From: Nyssa sinensis
Taxonomy: Eukaryota; Streptophyta; Magnoliopsida; Cornales; Nyssaceae
Assembly: GCA_008638375.1 (NCBI GenBank)
Contig: CM018047.1
Coordinates: 52,956,679 to 53,020,678, forward strand
Direction of reading: 5' to 3'
Length of the DNA: 64,000 bases
Below the pieces are notes generated by a model. It worked only from the letters and a program-made list of their open reading frames with translations. It was not told the origin of the DNA and searched no databases. Position numbers and translations under genes: made by a program. Numbering within the stretch: the stretch's first letter is position 1; the number at the start of each line of letters is the position of its first letter. Below, in pieces: positions 11,327 through 23,328 of this stretch.

Positions 11327-11902
11327 ATACTCCAATAATAGTGAATCGTGTGTTTGTTGCCGCTGCAGTACATCATTCAAATACGAGTAGTTTTAAAAAT
11401 AAAAAAATATTTTAATTATATTTATAAAAACAATACAGTTTCAATAAGCTCTAAACTCTTCAACTGAATTGATAATTTGAGCAGAGATGCCTTAAATTTT
11501 CTCATAGATGATGTGTCAAGTGTTAGTATGATAAACTCAATTGACTAGATATCTCCATTCCATGTATAGATGGAAGAAGGAAATTTAAATAACAAATGGA
11601 AAAAAGTTGGTATACCTAAGACCATTAATTTCAACTTTTATCTAATTTTCTCATATGCATATATATATATATATATAAATATATATAACAAAAAAGTTGT
11701 GAAAAAACCTCAGTATTTGAATATATTTATAATTTCTTATGGATGCTTGTTGAACGTAAGGCTTGTCCAACCTATTTTTTTAAGTAAATAGGAGCGAACA
11801 ACTGATCATTCATAAAATAGAAGAAACAACCTTATATATGATGCTTATTTAAACTAGCTCAAGTGTTTATTATATCAAGCAAACAAGATGAAGACACAAT
11901 TC
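11327..11902. other. AT-rich intergenic DNA
   Basis: It contains a TA run near 11658-11690 and no supportable gene. The 73-codon frame at 11570-11791 is low-complexity and tyrosine/isoleucine-rich. Confidence 0.6.
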
Positions 11903-12260
11903 TGTTAAGACCTCTACTCTCTCTAATGTAGGACAGATTTTTTATCCTTAGTTATATTAGAATTGTTTAGTTTTTAATTTTAATTTATTCCTAATTGATT
12001 TAATTTTCTTGTTTTATTAGACTTAGAATGGTAAATATAGGAATTAGTAGTTTCTAGTAGGATTAGTATAAAAATAAGAGTTTTCCTAGTCAAAATAGGA
12101 GTATTCTAATACGGTAAATATGATGTAATATATTTTTTTGGTTATGTTTTTTATCAATAAATATTAATTATGAATTTTGAAAAATTATTGTCTCATGTTG
12201 GGGTGAGAAATCCTCGTGTTATTTTATTACTAAAGAATTCGACGTATTCGATTCTACTTC
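11903..12260 (+). mobile_element. Possible copia LTR fragment
   Basis: The block opens TGTTAAGACC, contains TATAAAAATA near 12068 and the TCAATAAATATT polyadenylation-type signal near 12154. This is the architecture of a short LTR. No second end or target duplication was found, so the call is tentative. Confidence 0.3.
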
Positions 12261-12719
12261 CCACGTTTTCGTTTCCCATCATTTGATGACTATGAGGCTC
12301 AGGGCCATGCCCAAATGCATGATTAGAACAACAATTGTAACATTAATTTTAAACATGTGATAGGTGGAAATTATATGTGAAACCTTCAACAAAGCATGAC
12401 TAGCGTGTCCAAAGGACAGAACGTGGGGTAGGTGGTAGCAATCCAACATGCCCACTCTTTTAAAATGTGGGTATGCATGGGCATATAGGGTCACTAGATG
12501 AGTAATTACTAAAACATGGTCGTCGAATATGGCTTTTTGGTATAAAAAAAAAGGCGAAATGAACGGCTAGATAGAGAACATGTTGGCCAGATATTTACCC
12601 TAAATGGGGTGAATAAGGTATTTTGAAAATATTGATAACTTTTACAAACTTTAAAATAAATGCAAGATATGGTCAAGTATGTAAAAGAGTGGAGAGAGAA
12701 AGAGAGAGCAAACATAATG
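12261..12719. other. Intergenic, no feature recognised
   Basis: Short frames on the minus strand (12279-12494, 12509-12715) have no motif. Nothing else is seen. Confidence 0.55.
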
Positions 12720-13990
12720 ATATTTACGAGGTTCGAAAAATATTCTACGTTCTCGACTCAAGCATCCCTATTTGAGTTTTTTCATTATCTTAATCTCTTT
12801 CGTAGGTGAATGTCAAACATTTACAACAAGAACTCCGAACTCTTTGCCAAGCAAAATATTTCATTTTTCCACACAATGGTAGTACTTGCCCACATATCTC
12901 ACTGTAATGAAAAGATACAAAGTTTGTTTATCAACAAGCACTCTTTTCAAGAGTAAATTGGTGCAATAAATGATCACACTATAGATTGATCAAGTGTAAG
13001 CTCAAATTATTTAAGATGAGTAGAAATTTTAGATCTAGGTTTTCAATTGTTAGATCTAAAGTCAAGAATAAAGATGTAGAAGTGTAAGCTTGGAAAGAAA
13101 TAGCAATAAATACTTTAGAGAACCTCTATTTATAGCCCTCAAATAAATTTAACTGTTGCATTTGAAAATAGATTCTGTCATCCTTTTTTCATCTATTCAA
13201 AATTTGAATTTTCGATTGCCAAATCGATAAAATCATTTGACTGAATTAACTATTCAGTCGACTAGGTGAAGATCCAGTTAACTGATCAGCTTAACTAATT
13301 TGTCCAAAAGGTTTGAGGTTCATGTGTTCAAAAATAATCAGTCGACTAGTTCTGATGTGCACTATTTTTTTCTTTAAATGTCAGTCAACTAAATCTTCAG
13401 TTAGGTCAATTGTTTTGGACAGTAAGTTCAAGGTGTATTTAACATAGTCACTCAGTTGACGGGTTCTAGGAACTAGTTGAGAGATTTTCTCAGTGTAAAA
13501 ATAAGACATAAGAATCAGTCGATTGGTTTTGATAGAATTGGCCTTCTTACTTATTTTTCAGTGTTCCATTTTCAAAACTTAAGAAGTATAGCAATGTGTT
13601 ATTTTGAAAAATCACTTTAGGTTTCATTTTAGTTGATCATTTTAAGAAGTAAGAGCTTACATTTAATCCTAAACTAATCCAAAATCAGTTAGAACCCAAA
13701 AGAAGGAAAATAAAAACTCTTCTCTTGACTTGTTTTGATTCCTAGGGCTTGAGTGTGTCCATTTACTTGGATCATTATAAGAACATTCTACTTGATTGAA
13801 TTTTGGCTTTGAAACTTGAACTTTGAGTGGAGTCTTTAAGCTTGATGGACTTTGTCATTTCTTGGTCAACAATCTTCTTTGACTTAGATGAACTATTTGC
13901 ATTATCACTAGATAAAACATTAGTCCAAATGGACAATACCTTCTTATCATTAAACTGAGATGCCCTTGGTTAAAAATCCTTAGGGTTAAC
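12720..13990 (-). repeat. Probable 3' LTR of the copia element
   Basis: The region follows the purine tract on the minus strand and contains repeated CAGTCGACT-type motifs (13200-13560). It has no coding potential. The left boundary is approximate because no clear terminus or target duplication could be read. Confidence 0.5.
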
Positions 13991-14005
13991 TATCTCCCTC
14001 TTTTT
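13991..14005 (-). other. Copia polypurine tract
   Basis: The minus strand reads GTCATCATAAAAAGAGGGAG and then ATA here. This closely resembles the conserved Sirevirus tract preceding the 3' LTR. Confidence 0.6.
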
Positions 14006-14322
14006 ATGATGACAAAACAATGTTCTTTCTTAATCCAAATAACAATGTATAGAATGAAACTTTGATAGAGAATAATGAATTTAAATATATTTTTCATACC
14101 TCAATATAAATAGATTAACATTTAGGCATAATTTTGTATATTCGCTTCCTATCATAATGTAATCATTGTAAGTAAGGGTAAGAGAGTTATATCACAATTT
14201 ATGCTTAGTTTGGGCATTTAGATGTTATTAGTGAGTACACATTACACAAAACACAAATGACTGATATAAAAAAAATATGTTTTTCTACTTATTAATGATT
14301 TTGATCTTTTAGAAATGATCAA

Positions 14323-15340
14323 TTACATAAAGTACAAGTATTTTCTTTCTTTACAAAGAGAACAACAACACACAAAGAAAAAAAAAACAGAAAAATAGCT
14401 ATTACAAAAATAATCTAAGTTTCCTTTAATATTCTTCTTCTCCTTCTTATTCTTCTCCATTTTTGTTATCTTCAAAAAAAAAATCCTAGCATTGTCGGGA
14501 AGGAGGTGGTGGTCAATAGTGAGTGCTAAGGATGTGGTCAAGCAAGTCCTTAACCTCCAGTAAATTTCATCTTTGTCTCTTCATGGTTCCTCTTATTATG
14601 CTTATAGAGAGTGTCAACATGTAACTTTAGGATGTGCACGTCACTCTCTATGACATGTATGCATTCGATCACATAAGCCAATATTTTAAAATGGTTGGAG
14701 TTCGGGTCAAAGCCGAAGAATGAGGAGAAGTAGTAGTAGTGGTCTGTGTGGTAGGGTAAGTAGGTAAGCAAGGCACTTATGGTGGCTTGGATTGTGTAGT
14801 GGAGGCGATTTTGGGAACCCATCCTTGTTCGGTTTTCTTATACCCTATGGATTTAAAAGTCCCTTTAGAGTAGAAGTCTGTATGGATGTGGGTGTAGATA
14901 TCAGTTTCACTACTAAGGTCAATTTGGTAGTGTTTGAAAAGAGTGATGAGGTGGCTTTCATATAGAAGAATGCTTTTCTTTTTTTCAAGGTAGTCATTCA
15001 TATGGTAGAGGATGATATGAGGAAGGTCAGCCTTTTGGTGGTTTAAAACACACCAAATGAGAAACATGTCCATGTACGAGACAAAGTTTCATCCCCTAGC
15101 ACGTGGGAGGATATTGTAAGTTATGATGTGGTGGATTAGGCGACTCTTGAATGTGGGTTGAGAAGCCTTGGGTTTGAATGGATCGGTGATAGAGGGGTCA
15201 TTACGCATTTATTATACGGCCATAAGAGGGTTAAACCCTTCGTGTACTACCTAAGAGTTAGTTGTGAACTCTTAGAATTCCGCTCTAGGAATTTGGAAGA
15301 TATTAGAGATGGATTTGAGGTGAGTGAGATGGGGGTATCG
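14323..15340 (-). pseudogene. Decayed 'putative plant transposon protein' ORF downstream of copia RT
   Basis: On the minus strand, 15073-14777 encodes FLIWCVLNHQKADLPHIILYHMNDY, with KSILLYESHLITLFKHYQID and later TFKSIGYKK (each under or about twenty residues in the family pattern). This layout resembles the plant transposon protein domain found in Athila ORFs and env-like ORFs of Sireviruses. Upstream sequence to about 15340 seems to continue it with stops. Its position between RT and the LTR suits an env-like third ORF. Function unknown; broken. Confidence 0.45.
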
Positions 15341-16390
15341 TTGATCCAAAATGATGCATTGAGGCCCTCAGCATCTCAAAATTCACATAGAAAAGTTGGA
15401 TGTGGCTGGTGCATTGAATGTTGAAAAAGGAGAGAAACTTGGTCCAACCAAGGTAATAGAAGAAGGACCTAATGAAATTAGATTGGGTTTCGAAGAAAAG
15501 ATGTTGATGATTTGTCTATACTTAATAGTATGACGTTTGATAGTCATTGTTGAACTTTTGAGCAATGGTGGTGTTTAAAAAGATTTGCTTATTGTTGAAC
15601 TTCTTTAGGACACTTTCCTAGGGATTTAGATTTTTTATTTTGAGAGCCATTAAAGAGATGTTGGAGGGTTTGGGAGAGGTTTTGAGGAGTTTCAAATAGT
15701 TATAGAGAGAGAGAGAGAAAGAGAAAATTCGAAAGGTTACAAAGTCCTATTTTTTTAAATGTTTGAAAATCACTTCAGTTTTTATAGATTCGACCAAATC
15801 AGTCAACTGGTTTATACTATAAGTCGATTGGTTGGTACTATCAATTGACTAGTTATGCCTCAACTTTGGGGCATTTGACTGGTACAACCAATACCTATAA
15901 TCTCTCTTCATAAACTTGATCAGACGATTGGTTTTGATTGGCTAGTGGCTAGTTTCTTGTTTGACTAACTTAGTTTGGTTGACCTTATGGTTGACTATTT
16001 CTATTATCAATCAATTGGTTTTGAAGGACAATCAGTTGATTTGAGCAGTAGTGATTTTTATTAGTTAGTTACTCAAATCTTTTGGGTTAATCATTCCTAC
16101 TTCTATGAACTCAAGGATTACATCACTATTTTGCACATGAACCCTAAGAAAATGATGTCTAATCTCTATGTGTTTGGTTCTAGAGTATTGTATTGGGTTT
16201 TTACTTATGTTTATGACACTAGCATTATCACACTTAATTGGAATGTGATCATAATTAAGCTTAAAATCTTAAAATTATCTTCATGTAAAGAGTTTGAGTA
16301 CAACAACTCCCGGCTAATAGATATTGTACTTCGGTCGTGAATAATATTATAAAATTTTGCTTTTACTAAACTATGACTTAATGGAATGTC
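15341..16390 (-). other. Copia 3' non-coding or decayed RNase H region
   Basis: No convincing open frame is present. The stretch 15790-16060 carries several copies of the TCAGTCGACTGGTT-type motif also seen in 13200-13560 and 20030-20340. A GA run lies at 15704-15725. Confidence 0.5.
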
Positions 16391-17267
16391 TTAGAGAATT
16401 ACAAGTCCTACTTGTGCTTTTTTATCAACTTTACAACCAGTAAAATCGTTATCCAAGTAGCTTAATGGATTAAAGGATGTGTTTCTATGATAGAATAATC
16501 CTAAGTTTGGGGTTACTATTAAGTATCTAAAAATTATTTTTACAATTTTTAGGTGTGATTCATTAGGACATGATTGAAATCTTGCACAGAAGCACACATT
16601 AAACATAATATCTTATCTACTTGCTGTGAGATACAAGGGACTTCCAATCATACCTCTATAATTCTTAATGTTTACATCCTTTACTTTGTTATTCTTTTCA
16701 ATTTTGGTGGCAACATTCATTAGAGTTCTCATGGGTTTTGTGTCTTCCATGCTAAACCTTTTAAGTAATTATTTTAATATATTTAGATTAATTAATAATG
16801 TTTTTTCTTTAGATTGTTTAATTTGTAATCCTGAGAAGAAGTTTAATTCTCCCATCATACTCATTTCAAATTCATCTTGTATGCACTTAGCAAAAATTTC
16901 TTATATATATATATATATATATATCTTCATTTGTTGAGTCAAATATAATGTCATCAATATATATTTGCACAATGAACATTTCCTTTCCTTTTGTTTTTAT
17001 ACAAAAAAAAGTAGTATCTACTTTTCTTCTAATGAATTCATTCTTGGTGAGGAAACCACTAATTCTTTTATACCAAACTCTTAGAGTTTCCTTCAGACTA
17101 TATAAGGCTTTTGTTACCTTATATAAATGGTTTGGATTTTCATGATTTTTAAATCCAGGAGGTTGTTCGACATATACTTCCTTGAATATCAATTCATTCA
17201 GGAATGTACTTTTTACATCCATTTGATAGTGTTTGAAATTCTTTTGGAATACAAAGGTAAGTAGCAT
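16391..17267 (-). pseudogene. Copia reverse transcriptase (with RNase H start)
   Basis: The minus-strand segment 17267-16887 has HYQMDVKSTFLNE, EEVYVEQPPGF-like FKEVYVEQPPGF, LYKVTKALYSLKE and the catalytic IYIDDIIF box. Segment 16606-16391 continues the family pattern with HLKIVKIIFRYL, GLFYH and a DNDFTGCKVDKKA motif at the RT-RNase H join. A TA microsatellite at 16902-16924 disrupts the sequence just after the YIDD box. This copies element RNA; it is non-functional here. Confidence 0.85.
16902..16924. repeat. (TA)n microsatellite in copia RT
   Basis: About eleven TA units break the copia coding sequence directly downstream of the YIDD box. Confidence 0.95.
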
Positions 17268-17453
17268 TCTTATGACTTCTAATCTAGCAACTAGGACAAA
17301 CGTTTCTTCATAGTCAATGCCATATTCTTGGTTTTATCCTTGGGCTACTAATCTAGCTTTGTTTCTAATTATATTTCATTCTTCATCCTTTTTATTTCTA
17401 AAGACTCATTTTGTTTCAATTACACTTTGGTCTCTAGACCTAGGTAGTAAAGT

Positions 17454-17738
17454 TTACACATCATTTCTTTCAAATTGATTTAGTTTCTTTTGCATAGCTA
17501 ATATCCGTGACTCATCATTTTCAACTTCTTGAATATTTTTAAGTTCAATTTGAGATAGAAATGCTTGATTATTATATACATTTCTTAACGAAACTCTAAT
17601 AGCAACTCTTTGAGTTGGTTCACTTATGATTTGATCAGGGCGGTAATCTTTGTACAACTTCCATTCTTTGGAAGGGTCTAGTCTAACATTTTGAGTTACA
17701 TTTTCATTTGCTACTTTGTATTTTTTTTCCTTCTTCAT
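17454..17738 (-). pseudogene. Copia integrase-RT linker region
   Basis: This minus-strand frame carries KDYRPDQIISEPTQ and VSLRNVYNNQAFLSQIE, matching the variable hinge that precedes RT in Sirevirus polyproteins (the 'hypnqiIG' and 'TRS' region). It is acidic and polar with no catalytic role. Confidence 0.65.
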
Positions 17739-18583
17739 GATTTTGATTATTTAAATCATTTCCATCTTGAAGTAGTTCATTTGTAATTGAATCATTTTGT
17801 ACATCATCATCATCCATACTTTTCTTTGCAGAGTGAGGATAAGATTCATCAAATACAACATGTATAGATTCTTCCAAAGTTAAAGTTCTTTTATTGAAGA
17901 TTCTATATGCCTCGCTTATGTTAGAGTATTCTAGGAAAATTACTTCATCGGATTTATCATCAAATTTTTTCTAGTTGTCTTTGTCATTTAAAACATATCA
18001 TTTGCAACTAAATACATGAAAGAAGCGAATGGTTAGACTTTTGCTATTCCAAAAGTCATGTGGTGTTTTATTAAGTTTTTGCCTTATGCTTACTCTATTT
18101 ATCACATAACAAGTAGTGTTTACTACTTCAGCCCAAAACTATTTAGATAAGTTATGCTCATTAGGCATTGCTCTTTCCATTTCTTGAAGTAATTTATTTT
18201 CCTTTCAACTCCATTTTGTTAAAGGGTTTTAGGGGCTGAAAAATTGTGACCAATTCCACATTCATCACAATACTTTTCTATGTCTTTATTTTCAATTCTC
18301 GCCCTATCACTTCTAACATTATTAATGAGATAACCTTTATCATTTTGGATTCTGTTACATAGTTTTGTAAAGCCTTCATGTGTCCCATCTTTGTGAAAAT
18401 AAAATATCTCTTGAGTAATCATCAACAATCACAAAGGCATAATATTTTTCTCCTAAATTTACAACCCTAGTTTGTCCAAATAGATCCAAATGTTAGAGTT
18501 TTAATGGCCTATTTGTTGAGATATCCTTCTTTTTGAATGAGAATTTTACTTGTTGTCCTAGTTGACAAGCACCACAAACACCA
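17739..18583 (-). pseudogene. Copia integrase core, broken
   Basis: On the minus strand, the segment just below 18583 encodes VCGACQLGQQVKFSFKKK, the C-terminal half of the zinc-binding region, then the integrase core. The 18428-18219 frame includes NVRSDRARIENKDIEKYCDE and GHNFSAPKT, so the DRG(R)E segment with the second catalytic aspartate is recognisable. The next part, to about 17880, has the ALLP-like and VFGC-like regions with stops. It would insert element DNA. Confidence 0.75.
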
Positions 18584-19266
18584 GGGTGAATAGATCTTAT
18601 CAACAAGAATTAAGCACTAATTACCCGATTAATTTTTGCATGCATTTGATTCACTTACTTAATACATTAATCTAAACATTATCATCTCAATGTCAACAAG
18701 TTAAGCAGAAGCATTTAATCAACATATTTTACAATATTAAAGTAAATCTTTTAAAGTAAGAGCGAATGTAAACTGGGATTGGTGACGAAGAAACCATTGT
18801 AGATCAATCAATCTATGGGGGAAAGCACCTAGATAATCCACCTGATAAGCTTCGAAGGTTACAAACAATGGACGACATAGACGCTAAATCCCTAAAGCCT
18901 CGTTCTTCTTGCTAAATCTTTTCAAACTTGAATCCACAAGCACAACCTCTAATTGATCTCTATCTCCAATCTCTGATTGGAATCCCCGAATGATACAACC
19001 ACGAATGTTCACACGGCCTCGAACTCCTTCGATCACTTAAAGCTTGAACTCCACAAACTCGAACTAGATGGGTGATAATGGTGTGAGTTTCTTGCTTTTA
19101 GTCATGGTTTAGATCTAGATGCTCAAGTATGCCATGAATGAATGCTTTTTGGCTGAAAGATGAGAGCTTTCAAGAGTAGCCAAAAAGATTACCCCACAAT
19201 GTGTAAAACAGGGGTTTTATGAAATATTTTTGGATCTCAAATATGTTCTTCAAATTCTGAAACGGT
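18584..19266. mobile_element. Insertion of about 680 bp between two halves of the copia integrase region
   Basis: Copia coding homology stops at about 19266 and resumes at about 18583 on the minus strand. The intervening DNA has no coding homology. On the minus strand it begins TGTAACCGTTTCAG and ends GATCTATTCA, giving TG...CA ends like a solo LTR. I could not find a matching target duplication, so the class remains open. Confidence 0.5.
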
Positions 19267-19475
19267 TACAAATTTGGTTTGGGGTAGGCCTCTAACTAAT
19301 TCATGTCTAGACAAGTTTGAAATTAAGTTCATATTTGCATGACATAGTCTCTTATACCATAACCAACCATTTTCATTTATGGCCATAAATAATTTAACAT
19401 TTTATGATGCCATATCATTAAAATTAATACAATAAATGTTATTATCCATGTATGCAACAAATAATACATTTTCAT
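19267..19475 (-). pseudogene. Copia GAG-pre-integrase segment
   Basis: The minus strand carries a decayed version of the pre-integrase pattern: a GYGIRDYVMQI-like stretch corresponding to W-H-R-R-L-G-H-A, then CLDMN and LEAYPKPNL-like sequence. The same region is conserved in the second copia fragment at 47590-47820. It is cut at 19475 by the gypsy LTR that starts at 19476. Confidence 0.65.
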
Positions 19476-19970
19476 TGTCACGGTCCAAGTCCTAAAGCGT
19501 CGAGAAGTGACGAAAAACTACTAAGGAATATCAGTATATGATAGCCCAAACTTGTAAGGTCAATGGAAGTCGATAGGACTCCCGAATACCTAAGTTTGAC
19601 CAATGTGTTGTCATGCTAAGGCTTAGAAAGTTAGCTATTTAGGATCATTAGAATTTGCCTTGCAAAAGTCCCGGTAATTCTTTCTTAAGTGTCTAATAAT
19701 CTAAAAATAATTTTTAATAGATTTTAGTTATAGGGTAACCTACCCAGCTAGCTATAGTCCAAGGTGGCATTTTTCAGAAATTTCAGAAGTTTGTTCTTAG
19801 AATGGAGAGTTGACTTTTTATTCTTAAGGAATTAGGCCTTGGGACTATTTTTATTAGTTCCAAATGGGAGATACTTTATAATTTACATTATAATGTCTTA
19901 AGTAAATGAAAATAAAATAAAATAAAACATTTTACTTAAATTACATTTAATGTTTTTAAGGTATTCAATA

Positions 19971-20144
19971 ACAGTGTTGTCTGGCCAGTAGAGTGCAGAG
20001 AAAAATTGAGAGTCTGTGAGTTTCAATCGACCTTTTAATAACAGTATTGTCTGTGCAACAGTGTTGTCTAGGAAGTAAAGTGCAAAGCAAAATTGAGAGT
20101 CTGTGAGTTTTAGTCAACCTTTTAGTTGACTAAGACTATGAGTT
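19971..20144 (-). repeat. 87-bp direct duplication inside the gypsy LTR
   Basis: ACAGTGTTGTCT followed by GAGAGTCTGTGAGTTT occurs at 19971 and again at 20058, a period of 87 bases with several substitutions. SalI-type palindromes (CAGTCGACTG variants) follow to about 20340. Confidence 0.75.
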
Positions 20145-21484
20145 TCCTATACAGTTGACTGGTAGTTTAGGATTTATGAATTTTTTAGCTTCTGTGAGTT
20201 TTGGTCGACCTTCCAGTCAATTGAGTCTAGATATCAGTCGACTAATTTTCCTATTCAGTTAACTAATAGTTCGGGATTTATGGGTTCTTTAGCTTTTATA
20301 TTTCAGTCGACTGGTTCCAATTTTTAGTTGACTAAATTGGTTGTTAGATATGTTAAACTTGTTATTTTGGGATCCTTTCAATCTCTTTTGATCTCATTCC
20401 TCAACAAAAACTAATACAATCCATGTGGGATGATTACAATCAGATAGAGGCATCTTTTATACACATATTCCCATGTTGAATCATACATAAAGTTACTTTA
20501 ATTCTCATAAAGAAACCAAGAAATCTAATTTACCTATTCTTTGCCCAGAATGGGTTTATAGTTCATCTTCATACATACATACCCAAGTTCCATGCTTGGA
20601 AGTATTGTTATATACAAATATCTTTCAAATTCACACATGCTTTAAGTCATTCTTCGGAATGAGTTTAACTTTACATGTCAAGTATCAAGTTTTATAAAAC
20701 ATAAAATCTAAATAACACTTCATGTCAAAATCCAAAAATTCATGTAGCATTGATTTTCAAAAAGGTATATCCAAAAGGAGGTGCATCCAAGAACAGCTTC
20801 AAGTCATTGGCTCTGCGCCATTTCCTGCATCTAATAGACGATTAAAACAACGCCCCCGTAAATGAATCTAACAAAATGAGAAACTTAAGTGATGCCACGC
20901 AGATGCTCGTACTTGTATAGTGACAAGTTATATATGACAATACAATTCACACATCCATAGTTCTCAATCTCAACTTTATAATTTATTCTTTAATAATCTC
21001 CACCCAACCAGGCATACACATATGTATTTGCTACGTAGCACTCACAATATAGTTTATTTATCAAGATTACATATCACAAGCATGAAATAGAAAGCATAAA
21101 CATATTTTAGCAAACATATGGTAGGTATAGCATGCGCAAGGGTTTATATATACAAAGAAATCAAGATTTCCTCATCACGTAACCTTTAATAACCAAAAGA
21201 CTTTGAACAAAGAAGATCACAAGAAGGTAGAAAATAGAACTAATCGTACATAAGGACACAAGATTTACATACTTCCATCATTTCAACTACCCCAAACTCA
21301 ATAAACATGAATATCACTCCATGGGAAACTTATATATCACACACCATACACATTCACACTCTCATCTCATCCTTAGGTTAGAATCCCTTACCTCAAATCT
21401 CGTAGATCTTGAAAACCCTAGTTAGAAACTTGTGATTTTCTCTTAATTCTTCCTTGGCCTAGCTTGGAATCGTGGTAAAGAACC

Positions 21485-23294
21485 TGTCACATCCCAGAAC
21501 CACCCTATGCGGATTAGGGATAATGACCAATCAGTTGGGCACCTCATTAATATATTAACTCTAATGTAGTTTATTGATGGTGTGTCCAACCTAATGCCTC
21601 TTGTCTAGTACTTGCATTTCATGCATTCATACTTGTATAATAGTGGAAATTGAATCATGGTTGAGCATAACTAAAATTTTCTTAAATGAAAATGTTTGGA
21701 TATTACAACTTTAAATTTTCTTTTGGCTACTCTTACAAAAGGTACAACTCTTTGGCAAATTTGTCTTTTCTTCAAAAGCATTGTAATTGGACTTTCTTCC
21801 TTCAAGCTACATTACTTGAGGCTCCACCTGGAATACACAAGATAAAAATCCTATGAGCTTTAAGAAAAGCTCATGAATAAGTTGAGTTCCCTGTTATTGG
21901 TTTCGAAACTTCTTTCATAAGCTCTCATGGATTTATGCTGAAATTACTATCATTTAAAAATTGCATGCATATTACTAATATTTAAGAAGTTATGCAAGTT
22001 TTCTTACTAAATACTTTGCAAGAGTAGAGCATAGAAAACATGCATGATTTATATCTATAACTATGCAATGAAATCGTATATGCCAATCCCTTTTTCTTTC
22101 TTTGTCTTGGTTAGTCACCTGGGCAACTATGTGTAATCTAGAGCTTTGGGCCTACGCAGCCTAGCTTAACCCCCCAATTGGGCATGACTATGTCATGAAT
22201 ATGGCTTAACCCTCCAACTGGGCACGATTATTTGTCATGAACATTTCATGGCATATACATTCATGCTAAGTGTACATGCAAATCTTATCATTTAAACTAT
22301 CCATACCGTATAAAGCATTTAAAGAGATATAGTTAAAACATATAAACATTTATCTCGATATTTTGAAAAAATTCATGCAATAAAACATTTAATATGATAT
22401 TCATAAGTAGAAAGATATTGCATGTTTCACTATAAAACTGTAAAGATGTAATTGATGGAATTCTCCAATTCAAGGTCTAGGGTTACTCACCTGACATTTC
22501 TGTTTCATTCTCAGTTGGTTTTGTGGTGGCTTTCTTGTAGCCACTATCATATTTCTCGTTCTCGGGTGATTCTATTTCTAGAAAGTTGTCACCCACGCTT
22601 TTTTGTCCCTAGGACTGTGCTCAGGTCAGTCCCTTCCTTTTCATTTTTCCTCTATGAACAAACGGTGCTTTATAGATAAAGCGGTTCCAGCTAACCACCT
22701 CACATGTCATTGCGATTACTCTTAGCTTTTGTTCGACTTTTCTTTTCCACTCGATATCGTCCATGACTTATGTGGGTCCTATTAAGGTAGTCAACACTTA
22801 TTAAGTACGGTTTAGAGAATACATTACATAGGGTCTATCTAATCCGTGTTCCGCATGGCTATGTGGACTTCATCAGTAAGTCGGGGATAGTCCTAAAAGG
22901 TTAAGTATGAAGTCTCATAATTTTCAGCATCTATTTGGCTACTTAACTTTATTTGTGAAGTTGCACTATATGTGTCTGTCAATTTTTGTTTACATGTTTA
23001 GAAAATTCGTTTGTTAAAACGAACTCCACCATTGGATCCAGAACGCTAAAAAACCTTAACTCAGGTTCTTCCGGATCTTGATTTGGTCATGTGTAGCGTT
23101 AATTATACTAAATATAATTTCTAAAAGTGTAGATGTCATTCTTATATTTGTTTAGGAGTAAAAAGGTCATTTTGACCATCTTTGGGGGCAATTTCATAAT
23201 TTATTAGAAATTTTGGGCCTTAGTGTAATTAATATATTTTTAAGGGATTGAGTGTAAATACAACAGGTAGGTTTCCTTAAAATTACTTGAGAAT

Positions 23295-23328
<34 letters not shown>

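Larger units (their letters stand above)
12720..19475 (-). mobile_element. Decayed Ty1/copia element, Sirevirus-like, minus strand
   Basis: On the minus strand, from high to low coordinates, there are a GAG-pre-integrase motif, integrase core, integrase-RT linker, RT, RNase H remnant, a further ORF, a purine tract and an LTR-like region. The HNFSAPKT integrase motif, an extra ORF after RT and the AAAAAGAGGGAGATA tract point to a Sirevirus (SIRE/Maximus). It is interrupted by an insertion at about 18584-19266 and truncated at 19475 by a gypsy LTR; gag and its 5' LTR are absent. Many stops show age. Confidence 0.8.

Noticed and set aside
15158..15424. 88-codon plus-strand ORF
   Set aside because: It is antisense to decayed transposon-protein sequence on the minus strand and carries no motif of its own.
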